The position numbers and the translations under genes are program-made. Below, piece by piece: positions 41,855 through 51,120 of a stretch of DNA of 64,000 nucleotides (its first letter is position 1; the number at the start of each line of letters is the position of its first letter). The notes below the pieces were generated by a model. It was not told the DNA's origin. It saw only the letters and a list, made by a program, of their open reading frames with translations, and made no database searches. The DNA is from DATJLY01 sp963773665 (GTDB lineage: Bacteria > Pseudomonadota > Alphaproteobacteria > ATCC43930 > CGMCC-115725): positions 1 to 64,000 of the forward strand of contig CAVZBZ010000015.1 in the NCBI GenBank assembly GCA_963773665.1, in the 5' to 3' direction.

Positions 41855-42375
41855 GGCCGCGCCTCCTCGCCGAAAAGTGCGCGGCGGCTGAACAGAAGCG
41901 CGACCGGCATGCGGCAGAGGAGCGATTGGCGCCAGCCATCTTCGACGAGGTGGAAATCCTCGGGTCCGTCAACCCGGTGATGCGGTACGCCAATGGCGGC
42001 GAGCACGGGCACAGTCACGCGTCCCTTGTAGGTCTGGTAATACTGGTTGTCATCCGGTCCGCCGCGCTGCGCGACGAGCATCAAGGCCGGAATCTGGTGG
42101 TGGAGTGCCAGTCCGGCCAGGACATTCGTGGACAAGAGCAGCCCTGCATTCTGCGCCACGAGCGCCGCGCGGCGGCCGCCGAGCCAGGCTCCGGCGCAGA
42201 TGCCGAGCCCCTCGTCCTCGCGCGTGACGCGGATCACGGTCATCGCGCTATCCGCATCGAGCGCCGCAATGAGATCGCCTAGCCAGGCATCGGGAAGCGT
42301 CGCCACGAGATCGATGCCCGCGCGCTTCAAGGCCGCGACGATTTCGAGCGCCCGAATGCGCGCCGTCTGCGTCAT
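41851..42375 (-). CDS. ThDP-dependent decarboxylase, alpha (Pyr-domain) subunit
   Basis: A 174-residue N-terminal half of a split ThDP decarboxylase of the ComD type. The catalytic glutamate lies in TREDEGLGICAGAWLGG, and ALVAQNAGLLLSTNVL follows as in the family. Alpha and beta genes are adjacent and coupled. In a catabolic setting it could remove CO2 from an arylpyruvate- or glyoxylate-like acid and hand the aldehyde to the downstream dehydrogenase (inference). Confidence 0.85.
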   Translation of the reverse strand: MTQTARIRALEIVAALKRAGIDLVATLPDAWLGDLIAALDADSAMTVIRVTREDEGLGICAGAWLGGRRAALVAQNAGLLLSTNVLAGLALHHQIPALMLVAQRGGPDDNQYYQTYKGRVTVPVLAAIGVPHHRVDGPEDFHLVEDGWRQSLLCRMPVALLFSRRALFGEEARP

Positions 42376-42384
42376 TGCCCTATT

Positions 42385-45300
42385 CTACTCCGCCGCCGCG
42401 GCCGGCGCGCGGTCCGCGTTCATGGCGGCGAACGCCTCCTCCGCGATCCCGGCCGCAGCGTCGAGTTTCCAGGCGTTGCGCGCGAGCGGATGGCCCTTGG
42501 CGTCGAGTTCGCGGTCGAGGATGCGGCGCAGACCGTCCCGCGACCGCGCCGTCCCTTCTAACGCCTTCTCCGTGGCGACCGCGCGAAACGGCGTCGGCGC
42601 GATGGCGCCCAGCACGATCCGCGCATCGCGCCACGTCATGCCGTCGCGGCCTACGCTCGTGACTGCGGCCGAGACGACCGCGAAATCGCCTTCCCAAAGG
42701 CGCAGCTTGGCAAATCCGCCGATACGGGCAAACGCCGATGGCGGCAGCCGAATGGCGCGCAGCACTTCGCGCGGGCGAAGCACAGTCTCGCCGGGCCCGG
42801 TGTAAAAGTGCGACATCGCGACGGTGCGCCGGCCCTCGGCGGACACGATCTCCGCCTCGGCGTCGAGCGCAATGAGCGCCGTCGCGAGATCGGATGGCGT
42901 CGTCGCCTGGCAACGATGCCCGTCGATCGCGGCGTGATAGAAGCGATGATCGCCCGCGACGGCGTAGCACGGCGCAAGTCCGCCCACGCGTTTGAAGCAG
43001 GCAAACCCGCTGCGATAGAACCAGCATCGCTTCGCTTGAACGAGATTGCCGCCGACTGTCGCCATCTGCCGGACCTGCGTCGTCGCAATGGTTTCGAGCG
43101 CCGCCTCGAGGAGCGGCAGGCGGCCGCGCATCGCCGCTTCGAGTGCCGCGAGCGTCGTCGCCGCGCCGATCTCGACGGCGCCGCCGGCCCGCGTCGTAAT
43201 GCCCTTCAGTTCGGCGACGCCGTCGAGCGAGACGAGGCGGCGCGGCTCGACGAGGCGCTGGCGGCGGGCGATTTGCAGGTCCGTGCCGCCGCCCATCAGC
43301 ATGGATTGGCCATCGAGCGCCGCGATGACTTCGGCAAGCGTCGCGGGCGCAACCACCGCCTCGAGCGGCGCGGGATCGACTGTCGTCACGGGCCGCGCGG
43401 CGCGGGCATGGAGCGCCTTCAGCAGGCCGCGCGGATAGGCCCAGCGCACGAGCGCGATCCACCAGCGGTCGGGGCGGCGCCACAGCGCATGGTCGCGGCG
43501 CCGTCCATCGCGCTCGGCGAGCGCGGCCAGAATCTTGTCCGGCGTGATCGGAAGATCGCGGATGCGCACGCCGATCGCGGCATAGACGGCGTTGGCGATC
43601 GCCGAAGCCGGCGGATTGATGCTGCATTCGCCGATCGCTTTCGCGCCGTAAGGACCGAGCGGATCGCCGCCTTCGATCAGGATCGGCCGGATGCGCGGCA
43701 GGTCGGCGGCGCGCGGCAAGGCGTAATGGAGATAGGCGCCGTTCACCATCTTGCCCTGCTCGTGGATCACCTCCTCGCCCAAGGCGATGCCGATCCCCAT
43801 CGCAACGCCGCCGATTGCCTGGCCTTCGACGAAGGTCGGGTTGATCGCCTTGCCAACGTCGTGCGCGGCAACGTAATCGATCACACTGACGCGGCCGGTG
43901 CCGAGATCGACCTCGACGACCGCGGCATGCGCGGCGAAGTTATAGCTCGGCGAGACATTGCCCTGGCCGGTCATGCGATCGGCCATCTCGACATGCTCTT
44001 CGATGAAGGAAGTTTCGGTGCTGAGGATGCCGTCCACCGCATCGTTGCTGAGCCGCGCCAGCTCGCCGATCGGGATCGCTCCCTCCTTGCCGTGGACGGC
44101 GCCGCCTTGCAGCCGCAGCTCGCCGCCGAGCTTCGCCGCCGCAAGCGCCTTGAGACGCGCCGCGGTCGCGATCGCCGCCTTGCGCACCGCGTGGCCGCCG
44201 TAATGAGTGCCGCGCGAGCTCCATGCCCCCATGTCGAAGGGCGTCCGGCGGCTGTCCATCGTCACGATCTCGACCGCATCGAACGCAACGTCCAGTTCCT
44301 CGGCGGCGATCTGCGCCAGAATCGTCTTCTGCCCTGTTCCCGCATCCGACCCGCCGAAGCGGACGCGGATGCGGCTGTCGGGGAGGACGTCGATCGCCGC
44401 GTCGCTCCGATTGGCGCCGGGCGCCGTGTAGGAGCCGCTGACATGGACGCCGGCCGCGATGCCGACACCGCGCCCCGGCCGCCGGTTCGCCTTCTCGCGC
44501 TCCCACCCGATCGCGGCGCGCGCGGCATCGAGACATTCGACGAGCCGGGCTGAGCCGAGCCGCGCGCCGACGACTGTCGTCTCGCCCGCCGCATTGGCGT
44601 TTCTGCGCCGGAGCTCGATCGGATCGATGCCGAGCTTCTCGGCAAGCTCATCCATCAAGCATTCGAGCGCGAAGCTTGCCTGCGTCGAGCCATAGCCGCG
44701 GAACTGGCCGCCGGGCGTGATAGCCGTGTCGACGAGCCGTCCTTCGGCACGCACGCCATCCGGTCGATAAAGCATCCCGAGCGCCTTGATGCCGGCGCCG
44801 AGGACCGAAACGCCGCTGTGGTTATAGGCGCCGTTTTCGACCTTGATCGTCGCTTCGATCGCGCGCAGCCGGCCGGACGATTCCGCATGAAGTCGCATCG
44901 CCACGTCGAAGGCATGGCGCGTCTTCGTCGTCTCGAACTCCTCCTCACGCGTCAGCCGAACGCGGACGGGCCGCCGCGCGGCGATCGCCAAGGCGCCGGC
45001 GATAGCCTCGTGCTCGCAGATCTTCGATTTCGAGCCGAAGCCGCCGCCGACCGCGACCTCGTGGCAGACCACCTGGCGCGGCTCGAGCCCAAGCACGTGC
45101 GCGACTTCGTGCACCACGTAATGCGGCGCCTGCGTCGAGGTCCAAAAATGGAGACAGCCTTCCGCCGCGTCCCAGTGCGCGACGGAGACATTCGTCTCCA
45201 TGCAGGCATGCGCCTGGCGCGGAAATGCAAAGCGGCCAGCGACTGTCTCGGTGCTCCGGCGCTTGCCTTCCTCCGCCGCGCCCCAGTCGCGCTTCATGAC

Positions 45301-45759
45301 GACGGCGACATTCGTCTCGTCGGTCGGCCGCTCGTTAAGGCGCACGGCGCCAGAGGACAAAGCCTCGTCGACGGTAAGCGGCGCCGGCAGGGGCTCGTAG
45401 TCGACCGCGATCGCGCGCAACGCCGCCTGCGCCTCTTCGCGCGTTTCGGCGGCAACCGCAGCGACCTCCTGTCCGATGAAGCGGACGACACCGTCGGCGA
45501 GCGGAGGCCGGTCGGCCGCGCCCTCGTGCAGATAGCGCGCGCCGCGCGGGAAATCGGCTGCGGTGATGACGGCATGGACGCCCGTCATCGACCGCGCCCG
45601 CTCCGTGTCGAGGCCGCGGATGCGCGCGTGAGGGTGCGGCGAACGCAGGATGGCGCCTTCGAGCAGCCCTTCGAGCCTCACATCGCCCGAATAGAGGACG
45701 CGGCCCGCGCTGCGCGCGTCCCAATCGATCGGGCGGCGGCGCGCCCCGACCTGCTTCAC
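42385..45759 (-). CDS. molybdenum hydroxylase: fused molybdopterin and FAD subunits, with four-cysteine insert
   Basis: A 1124-residue fusion. The first 750 residues are a xanthine oxidase-family large subunit with GGGFGSKSKICEHEA and the MPT site. The last 370 are a CoxM/HcrB-type FAD domain (LMGGGTDLQIARR, VGGNLVQAKRC). Within it four cysteines (KRCWF, FACFK, APCYA, HRCQA; about 42905-43030) are spaced as in the beta subunit of 4-hydroxybenzoyl-CoA reductase, where they bind an extra [4Fe-4S] cluster. The start is a GTG overlapping the small subunit stop (GTGA). Separate genes are the usual arrangement, so the fusion is notable. Confidence 0.85.
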   Translation of the reverse strand: MKQVGARRRPIDWDARSAGRVLYSGDVRLEGLLEGAILRSPHPHARIRGLDTERARSMTGVHAVITAADFPRGARYLHEGAADRPPLADGVVRFIGQEVAAVAAETREEAQAALRAIAVDYEPLPAPLTVDEALSSGAVRLNERPTDETNVAVVMKRDWGAAEEGKRRSTETVAGRFAFPRQAHACMETNVSVAHWDAAEGCLHFWTSTQAPHYVVHEVAHVLGLEPRQVVCHEVAVGGGFGSKSKICEHEAIAGALAIAARRPVRVRLTREEEFETTKTRHAFDVAMRLHAESSGRLRAIEATIKVENGAYNHSGVSVLGAGIKALGMLYRPDGVRAEGRLVDTAITPGGQFRGYGSTQASFALECLMDELAEKLGIDPIELRRRNANAAGETTVVGARLGSARLVECLDAARAAIGWEREKANRRPGRGVGIAAGVHVSGSYTAPGANRSDAAIDVLPDSRIRVRFGGSDAGTGQKTILAQIAAEELDVAFDAVEIVTMDSRRTPFDMGAWSSRGTHYGGHAVRKAAIATAARLKALAAAKLGGELRLQGGAVHGKEGAIPIGELARLSNDAVDGILSTETSFIEEHVEMADRMTGQGNVSPSYNFAAHAAVVEVDLGTGRVSVIDYVAAHDVGKAINPTFVEGQAIGGVAMGIGIALGEEVIHEQGKMVNGAYLHYALPRAADLPRIRPILIEGGDPLGPYGAKAIGECSINPPASAIANAVYAAIGVRIRDLPITPDKILAALAERDGRRRDHALWRRPDRWWIALVRWAYPRGLLKALHARAARPVTTVDPAPLEAVVAPATLAEVIAALDGQSMLMGGGTDLQIARRQRLVEPRRLVSLDGVAELKGITTRAGGAVEIGAATTLAALEAAMRGRLPLLEAALETIATTQVRQMATVGGNLVQAKRCWFYRSGFACFKRVGGLAPCYAVAGDHRFYHAAIDGHRCQATTPSDLATALIALDAEAEIVSAEGRRTVAMSHFYTGPGETVLRPREVLRAIRLPPSAFARIGGFAKLRLWEGDFAVVSAAVTSVGRDGMTWRDARIVLGAIAPTPFRAVATEKALEGTARSRDGLRRILDRELDAKGHPLARNAWKLDAAAGIAEEAFAAMNADRAPAAAAE

Positions 45760-46241
45760 GTCCGCCTCGCCGGCGCGCCAGTGCGCGCCGCGCGCACGTG
45801 AAGGATCGCATCGACAATGCCGGAATAGCCGGTGCAGCGGCAGATATTTCCTGACATGCGCCGGCGCACGAATCGTTCCGCCTCGTCCGGACGCTCCGGC
45901 CATGTCTCGTCAAGCAGCGCTGCCGCACGAACGATCTGGCCGGGCGTGCAGAACCCGCACTGGAAGGCGCCGAAATCGGCGAAGGCCTGGCGCAGATCGG
46001 CGCACTCTTCGGCGAGGCCCTCGATCGTCGTCACGCTGCCTTGCGTGGTATCGACGAGGGCGAGGCAAGACAGGATCGGCCGCCCGTCGAGCAGGACTGT
46101 GCATGCGCCGCATTCGCCGCGGCCGCACGCCTCCTTCGAGCCCGTGAGGCCGAGGCCATCGCGCAAGGCCGCAAGCAGCGGCGTGCCCGGCGCGACGGAA
46201 ATCTCGCGGGGAGAGCCGTTGACCTGCAATGTCCGCAGCAT
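45756..46241 (-). CDS. molybdenum hydroxylase [2Fe-2S] small subunit
   Basis: A 161-residue electron-transfer subunit (CoxS/HcrC type). The plant-type cluster motif is CGRGECGACTVLLDG with a following C, and the second cluster is CGFCTPG plus CRCTGY. The full length is normal. It is immediately upstream of and coupled to the fused large/FAD subunit, and lies 3 bp downstream of a VanA-like oxygenase. Confidence 0.95.
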   Translation of the reverse strand: MLRTLQVNGSPREISVAPGTPLLAALRDGLGLTGSKEACGRGECGACTVLLDGRPILSCLALVDTTQGSVTTIEGLAEECADLRQAFADFGAFQCGFCTPGQIVRAAALLDETWPERPDEAERFVRRRMSGNICRCTGYSGIVDAILHVRAARTGAPARRT

Positions 46242-46244
46242 CGT

Positions 46245-47321
46245 TCAGGCGACCAGCGTATCGCTTCGCTTTGCCTCGAGCGCAATCAGGTTCGCGATGA
46301 TGCGGCGGGCGGCAATTCCCACCGCATCGCCGGCGAGGTTCAGCGGTTCGATCCGCTCCTGGTCGCATTCGCGATTGGCCTGCGTCGCCTCGAGGATATC
46401 AACGTCCTCGATAAAGGTTACCGTCATCTCGTTCTGCAGCAGCGCGCTCAAGGCGGCATCGCCATGGCCGAAGGTACGCGCCGTGTGCCAGAAGTAGAGA
46501 CAGCGGTTCGAGGCGCTAGGCGTCACCGTGCCGTTCGAGAACATGCCGATGCCCTTGCTGCGGTCGCCTTGCGGCGCGCCGGTCCCGATCGGCGCGCTGC
46601 CGACATCGATGAGGACCGTCGTGGGCTTGACGTAGCGGACGATGAACCAGCGATCGACATTGGTCACGAAGCCGCCGGCCCTGGCATGCATCGCCGAGGG
46701 CGGCGTGTCGAGCGTCCAGCGCGAAAAACCCACCCAATCGTCGCCGCCCTCGATCTCGATCGGCGCCTTGACGATCTTGGGCGTGCCGATGCTCTTCCGG
46801 TGGACGAAGGAGAGATGCGAATCGTCGAGCAGATTGTCGAGCGCCGGAAGATAATGCGAGCGGATGTCGAGCATCCCCTTGACGGCGGTGAGCGACGGAT
46901 CGGCGAGCCAATGCATGTCGGGGATGAGCGCCGGATCGGCTTTCGTTTTGCCCATCCAGATCCAGACGTGGCCGTCGCGATCCTCGACCGGGTAGCTGCG
47001 CACTTGCGCGCGGCGCGGCACGTTCTTCTGGCACGGAACGTCGAGGCACGCCCCGTCCGGCGCGAACAGCATGCCGTGGAACGGGCATTCGAGATTGTCG
47101 CCGACGACCATGCCGTGCGACAGCGGCGCCTGGCGGTGGGGGCAGCGATCGGTCAGGGCGACTGGCTTGCCCGCCTCGGTCCGGTAGAGAACCACCTGGC
47201 GCTCGCACAGCGTGCGCGCCAAGGGCGCACGCGTCACCTCGTCCGCGTACGCGGCGCAATACCATTGTTCGAGGGGATAATCCCGCGTGCCGGCGGCCGG
47301 CATCTCGTTGCTCGAACCCAT
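46245..47321 (-). CDS. Rieske aromatic-ring oxygenase (VanA-like demethylase family)
   Basis: A 358-residue Rieske non-haem iron oxygenase. The [2Fe-2S] ligands are in CPHRQAPLSHG and CPFHGMLF; the mononuclear iron ligands appear in NLLDDSHLSFVH. The length and the layout match vanillate O-demethylase and related enzymes with a single oxygenase component. GGAGGAGG precedes the ATG at 47321. No reductase component is adjacent, so it must borrow one. It may demethylate or hydroxylate an aromatic ether or amide. Confidence 0.92.
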   Translation of the reverse strand: MGSSNEMPAAGTRDYPLEQWYCAAYADEVTRAPLARTLCERQVVLYRTEAGKPVALTDRCPHRQAPLSHGMVVGDNLECPFHGMLFAPDGACLDVPCQKNVPRRAQVRSYPVEDRDGHVWIWMGKTKADPALIPDMHWLADPSLTAVKGMLDIRSHYLPALDNLLDDSHLSFVHRKSIGTPKIVKAPIEIEGGDDWVGFSRWTLDTPPSAMHARAGGFVTNVDRWFIVRYVKPTTVLIDVGSAPIGTGAPQGDRSKGIGMFSNGTVTPSASNRCLYFWHTARTFGHGDAALSALLQNEMTVTFIEDVDILEATQANRECDQERIEPLNLAGDAVGIAARRIIANLIALEAKRSDTLVA

Positions 47322-47337
47322 GGTACCTCCTCCGCTC

Positions 47338-48378
47338 TCAGCGTGGCGGTTTGCGCGACGGAAAAATCGATCGCGGAAGCCGGACATGGACGCCGAGCCT
47401 GCCGTCAACGACCTGCGTCACGGCAAAATCGGCGGCGACGCTCATCAGCGAATAGGCATCGTCGCGCGACGTGTTCTGGAACTCCGTCAGCAGGCGCAGC
47501 ATTTCCAGCGAAGCGCCGCGCATCGCCAGGTTCAAATCCTCGTTGAAGGCGTGCACAATCCACTCGCCCGGCGTCTCGAGGAGCGGCGAGGGGAAGAAGA
47601 AGTCCCGCCGCACCGAGACCTGCATCAGCACGTCGAGCGAGGCTTCGATCGCCGTGCCGCTCAGCTCGCCGTCCCCTTGCGAGATATGCGGGTCGCCGAC
47701 CGAGAACAGGGCGCCGTCCACCGCGACCGGGTAGTACATCACCGAGCCCGCGCCGATGCGCCAATTGTCGATGTTGCCGCCATGCGCGCCCGGCGGAATG
47801 CTGCTCACCCGACCTTTGACGTCGGGGGCGACGCCGGCGGTGCCGAGATGCGGGCGGACCGGCACGCGCACGCCTTGAAGCGCCGGCTGGCAATTGCACG
47901 TCTTGGTGTCGGTGATCTTGCCCGGCACCGTGTACTTGCCGGGATAGTCGTATGCGAACACCGCCTCGGCGAGGTTCGAATTGGCGTCGATCGAATAGAT
48001 CGTCACGCGCTCTTTCTCGCCGAATTCCTTGTAGAGATAGCCCCAGTTCGCGGCGAGGTTCGAGCCATAGAGAAGGCGGGGCGTCATCTCGTAATAGCGC
48101 ACCTCGAGCATGTCGCCGGGCCGCGCGCCTTCGACGAAGATCGGCCCGGTCAGGATATGGACGCCCGGAAAGCGGTCCGCTTCCGGCACATCGCGGTAAA
48201 GCTGACGGATCCCTTCGTCCATCAGCAATTCCGGCGCGTCGCCGGCATGATGCGTCACCGCCTCGACCTTGACGAGATCGCCGCTCTTCACGACGAGCGC
48301 TGGCGCGAGCCCGGCGTCGAAATAGCCCCAGTGAACGTTTTTCTTATTGGCGGGAAGAACATGTAGCATCGCGCGCAT
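47338..48378 (-). CDS. acetamidase/formamidase family amidohydrolase
   Basis: A 346-residue FmdA/AmdA enzyme that hydrolyses a short amide to acid and ammonia. The family motifs VLPANKKNVHWGYF, VEAVTHHAGD, IPPGAHGGNIDNWRIG and SVGDPHISQGDGELSGTAIEAS are intact. The ATG at 48378 is chosen as the first giving the family N terminus. It is encoded 191 bp downstream of the AraC-FmdA fusion, whose enzyme domain is its paralogue. Confidence 0.9.
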   Translation of the reverse strand: MRAMLHVLPANKKNVHWGYFDAGLAPALVVKSGDLVKVEAVTHHAGDAPELLMDEGIRQLYRDVPEADRFPGVHILTGPIFVEGARPGDMLEVRYYEMTPRLLYGSNLAANWGYLYKEFGEKERVTIYSIDANSNLAEAVFAYDYPGKYTVPGKITDTKTCNCQPALQGVRVPVRPHLGTAGVAPDVKGRVSSIPPGAHGGNIDNWRIGAGSVMYYPVAVDGALFSVGDPHISQGDGELSGTAIEASLDVLMQVSVRRDFFFPSPLLETPGEWIVHAFNEDLNLAMRGASLEMLRLLTEFQNTSRDDAYSLMSVAADFAVTQVVDGRLGVHVRLPRSIFPSRKPPR

Positions 48379-48569
48379 TCCATGAGAGGGGACGGCCGCG
48401 GAATGAGCGGACAAACAAGCCAATCGCGACCCGTTCCATCCCGCGACGGTTTGCTGCCGCAGCATACTCGCTCCGGCCGGTCACGTTCGCTTCCCTTATC
48501 CGCCTTTGTAAAGGCTAGCGAGCCGCCCATAGGACGGTCTTGCTTCCTGAAGCACAATTAATTGCGGCG

Positions 48570-50972
48570 CTAAGCCCCGCCGTTGGCCTCGTCCTGGAAC
48601 AAGGCCTTGCGCACGAGCGCGTGCACGCACCAATTCCCGTCGACGACCTGGGTGACCCCGAAATCGACCCCAACGGAAATCAGCGAGATCGCCTCGTCCT
48701 CGGTCAGGCCCTTGCTCTTCATCAGGAAGCGCCGGACTTTCCAGAACGCATCCCGCATCGCGGGATCGAGCGAGGAGCGCTTGTAGATCTCGCTCTGCGC
48801 CGTCTCGCCAAGTTCGGCGAGATAATTGGCGAAGCTGAAGCCGTGGATCACCCACTCGTTCGCGGTTTCGAGCAGCGGATAGTTGAGTTCGGCGAAGGGC
48901 CGCCCGGCGAGATCGCGCTTCTTGTGCAGCACGACCTGGAACATGCCCGTGAGCGAGCATTCGATCGCGGTGCCGCAAAGCTCGGAATCGCCCTGCGCGG
49001 CGTGCGGGTCGCCGACCGAAAGCAGCGCCCCCGGCACCGAGACCGGCAGATAGATCGTCGCTCCTGGCCCGGCGCGCCAATTGTCGAGATTGCCGCCGAA
49101 ATAGGAGGGCGGGATCGAATCGACGATCTCGGCCTCCTTGGGTGCTACGCCTATGACGCCGAAGTGGGGCCGCAAGGGAATCCTGATGCCCTTGAGCACA
49201 TTGTGATTCTCGACCACGCTCGCATGATCGACCGGGATGCCGGGATAATCGATCGTCGGGTGCAAGACGCCGAACGGATCGCGCTGCGGCGTCCAGCGGA
49301 AGCTATACGCGGCGCGCGCGTATTCACCCGCCATGCAATCGATCTCGTAGATCGTCACGACCTCGCGCGGCTTCGGGTCGGTGAGCAGGTCGTTGTAGTG
49401 ATAGCCCCACCAGGCCGCGGCATTGCTGCCAAAGGCTCGGCCCGCATAGAGCGGATTGGCACTCGGGCGATGGCGCACGCTGAGGATGCGCAGCTCCAGA
49501 ACATCGCCGGGCTCCGCGCCCTCGACCGCGACCGGACCGGTGCAGATATGAACCCCGAACCCCTCGCCCGCGCCGCGGCCGAACACCGACGCATCCATCG
49601 GACCCGCGCCGCGGCGGTCGATGCGCTTGTGCCGGCTCGTCCACTGGAACACGGTCTCGGCGCCGGAATCGCCCTTCACCATGCGCTCGAAATCGTCGTT
49701 CGCGTGGTGCGTGAGCGTCTCGATCGTCACGAGGTCGCCCGAGCGCACGGTCACGACCGGCCGAAGCAACTTGCTGAAGAAGCCCCAGTGCACGGTCTTT
49801 TCGTTGGCGGGCAGATAATGGTGCCGCGGCCCCGCAAGCTCGACGCCAGGCTTCGAAGCGATATCGGCCCGCAGCACGATGCCTTGGCGCATTCCGCCTC
49901 TGGCCGTCCGCGCCGTGCGCGGAACTTCGTGAAGATCGGCATTCGTCTGGTGTAGCGCCATGGCCGCGCCGTCCGGCCAGCCGCGCCCGAGCTGCAGCAG
50001 CATACTGCGCGACAATTCGGCGCCGCCGACACGCTTGCGATAGCCGCGCGGCGACATTCCGTATTGCTCGCGGAACGCGCGGCTGAAATGCGCCGAATCG
50101 TTGAAGCCCCAGCGATAGCAGATGTCGGTGATCGACAAATGCGAATAAAGCGGATTGACAAGCTCGGCCCGGCATCGCTCGAGGCGGCGCAAGCGCAGGT
50201 AATGCGCAAAGGTCTCGCCGGCATTCTCAAAGAGCTTCTGCACGTAGCGCGGTGAAATGCCTTCCTCCGCGGCGACGGTGTCGCGGCTGAAGTCGTGCTC
50301 GCCGAGCCGCGCCTCGATGAGCTGGCAGATGCGGTTGAGGATCGCAGTCTGGGTGCTGGTGGCGCCGCGCAGGGTGCCCTCCGGCACGTCGCTCACGAGG
50401 CAGGTGGACAGAAATTCGGTGAGCGCGATCTCGATCGGCCGCAATTGATCGGACGTGAGCTTGTCGATCGTCTCCGCGACCGAGCCGAGCATGCCGGAGA
50501 ACACGTGTCCGAAGCCGCTTTTCCCCGAGCTGCGGCCAACCCTGAGCGAAAACGGCTTCACCAGGCGCGAAGCGATGACGCTCTGCGGCACCTTGACGAG
50601 GAACTGCCGGAAATCCGTGTCGAAAGCGAGGCGGAAGGCGGCGCCGAGCGGCCCGAAGGCGATGTCGCCCGGCACGAGCTCGGAGATTTCGCTATCGGCG
50701 GCAAGCCGTCCGCGCCCTTCGAGATGCAGCGCGAGCCACACGCCCGCTTCGCCGCGCGCGGCGGCACTCGACAGCTCCTGCGGACCAGACGCAATGCGCG
50801 CGAACGAGATCCCGAGCGGCGACACGATCGATTGGGCGCTCGCGCGAAGTTGCCCGTCGTCACCGAGATGCTTGACCGCGAGCGAAAAAGGACCGAGAGC
50901 AGCCTTCCAGGCATCGGCCCGTCGGTCTGCCGGGTAGGCCTCGGTCGAAAAATACGAACTTGTCATCGGCAT
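48570..50972 (-). CDS. AraC-family regulator fused to an acetamidase/formamidase domain
   Basis: A single 800-residue frame. Residues 15-205 are an AraC_binding_2-like ligand/dimerisation domain. Residues 215-315 are a complete double helix-turn-helix (SRDTVAAEEGISPRYVQKLF, then LSITDICYRWGFNDSAHFSRAFREQYGMSP). A 60-residue linker leads to an FmdA/AmdA enzyme (residues 380-795) with LPANEKTVHWGFF, LTHHANDD, GGNLDNWRAG and SVGDPHAAQGDSELCGTAIE, so the catalytic motifs are kept. It is divergent from the dioxygenase at 51121. A direct sensor-enzyme-regulator is possible. The alternative is two genes fused by an indel. Confidence 0.87.
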   Translation of the reverse strand: MPMTSSYFSTEAYPADRRADAWKAALGPFSLAVKHLGDDGQLRASAQSIVSPLGISFARIASGPQELSSAAARGEAGVWLALHLEGRGRLAADSEISELVPGDIAFGPLGAAFRLAFDTDFRQFLVKVPQSVIASRLVKPFSLRVGRSSGKSGFGHVFSGMLGSVAETIDKLTSDQLRPIEIALTEFLSTCLVSDVPEGTLRGATSTQTAILNRICQLIEARLGEHDFSRDTVAAEEGISPRYVQKLFENAGETFAHYLRLRRLERCRAELVNPLYSHLSITDICYRWGFNDSAHFSRAFREQYGMSPRGYRKRVGGAELSRSMLLQLGRGWPDGAAMALHQTNADLHEVPRTARTARGGMRQGIVLRADIASKPGVELAGPRHHYLPANEKTVHWGFFSKLLRPVVTVRSGDLVTIETLTHHANDDFERMVKGDSGAETVFQWTSRHKRIDRRGAGPMDASVFGRGAGEGFGVHICTGPVAVEGAEPGDVLELRILSVRHRPSANPLYAGRAFGSNAAAWWGYHYNDLLTDPKPREVVTIYEIDCMAGEYARAAYSFRWTPQRDPFGVLHPTIDYPGIPVDHASVVENHNVLKGIRIPLRPHFGVIGVAPKEAEIVDSIPPSYFGGNLDNWRAGPGATIYLPVSVPGALLSVGDPHAAQGDSELCGTAIECSLTGMFQVVLHKKRDLAGRPFAELNYPLLETANEWVIHGFSFANYLAELGETAQSEIYKRSSLDPAMRDAFWKVRRFLMKSKGLTEDEAISLISVGVDFGVTQVVDGNWCVHALVRKALFQDEANGGA

Positions 50973-51079
50973 TGGTCTCTACCGCACCCGCGCAGCTTAG
51001 GTCCTCGCGGCAGATAAACGCAATAATCGTGCCACTGAGACGCCTGCCCCTCTAACGATGCGCGGGCGGACAAGAACGG

Positions 51080-51095
51080 ACCGCGGATCCGCGGT
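51080..51095. promoter_or_regulatory. 16-bp palindrome in the divergent AraC-FmdA / dioxygenase promoter
   Basis: ACCGCGGATCCGCGGT is a perfect palindrome ending where a TATGAT hexamer (51095-51100) begins, with AAGGAG at 51108-51113 and the dioxygenase ATG at 51121. An operator overlapping a -10 box is the natural reading. The only adjacent regulator is the AraC-FmdA fusion, although AraC proteins more often bind direct repeats. Confidence 0.5.
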
Positions 51096-51120
51096 ATGAT
51101 CTTCGGCAAGGAGCGTCGCG

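Noticed and set aside
38486..42375. Phosphonate biosynthesis cluster (PEP mutase, phosphonopyruvate decarboxylase, dehydrogenase)
   Set aside because: The mutase-family protein lacks the PEP mutase EDK...NS signature, and surrounding genes are aromatic-ring and CoA-ester enzymes.
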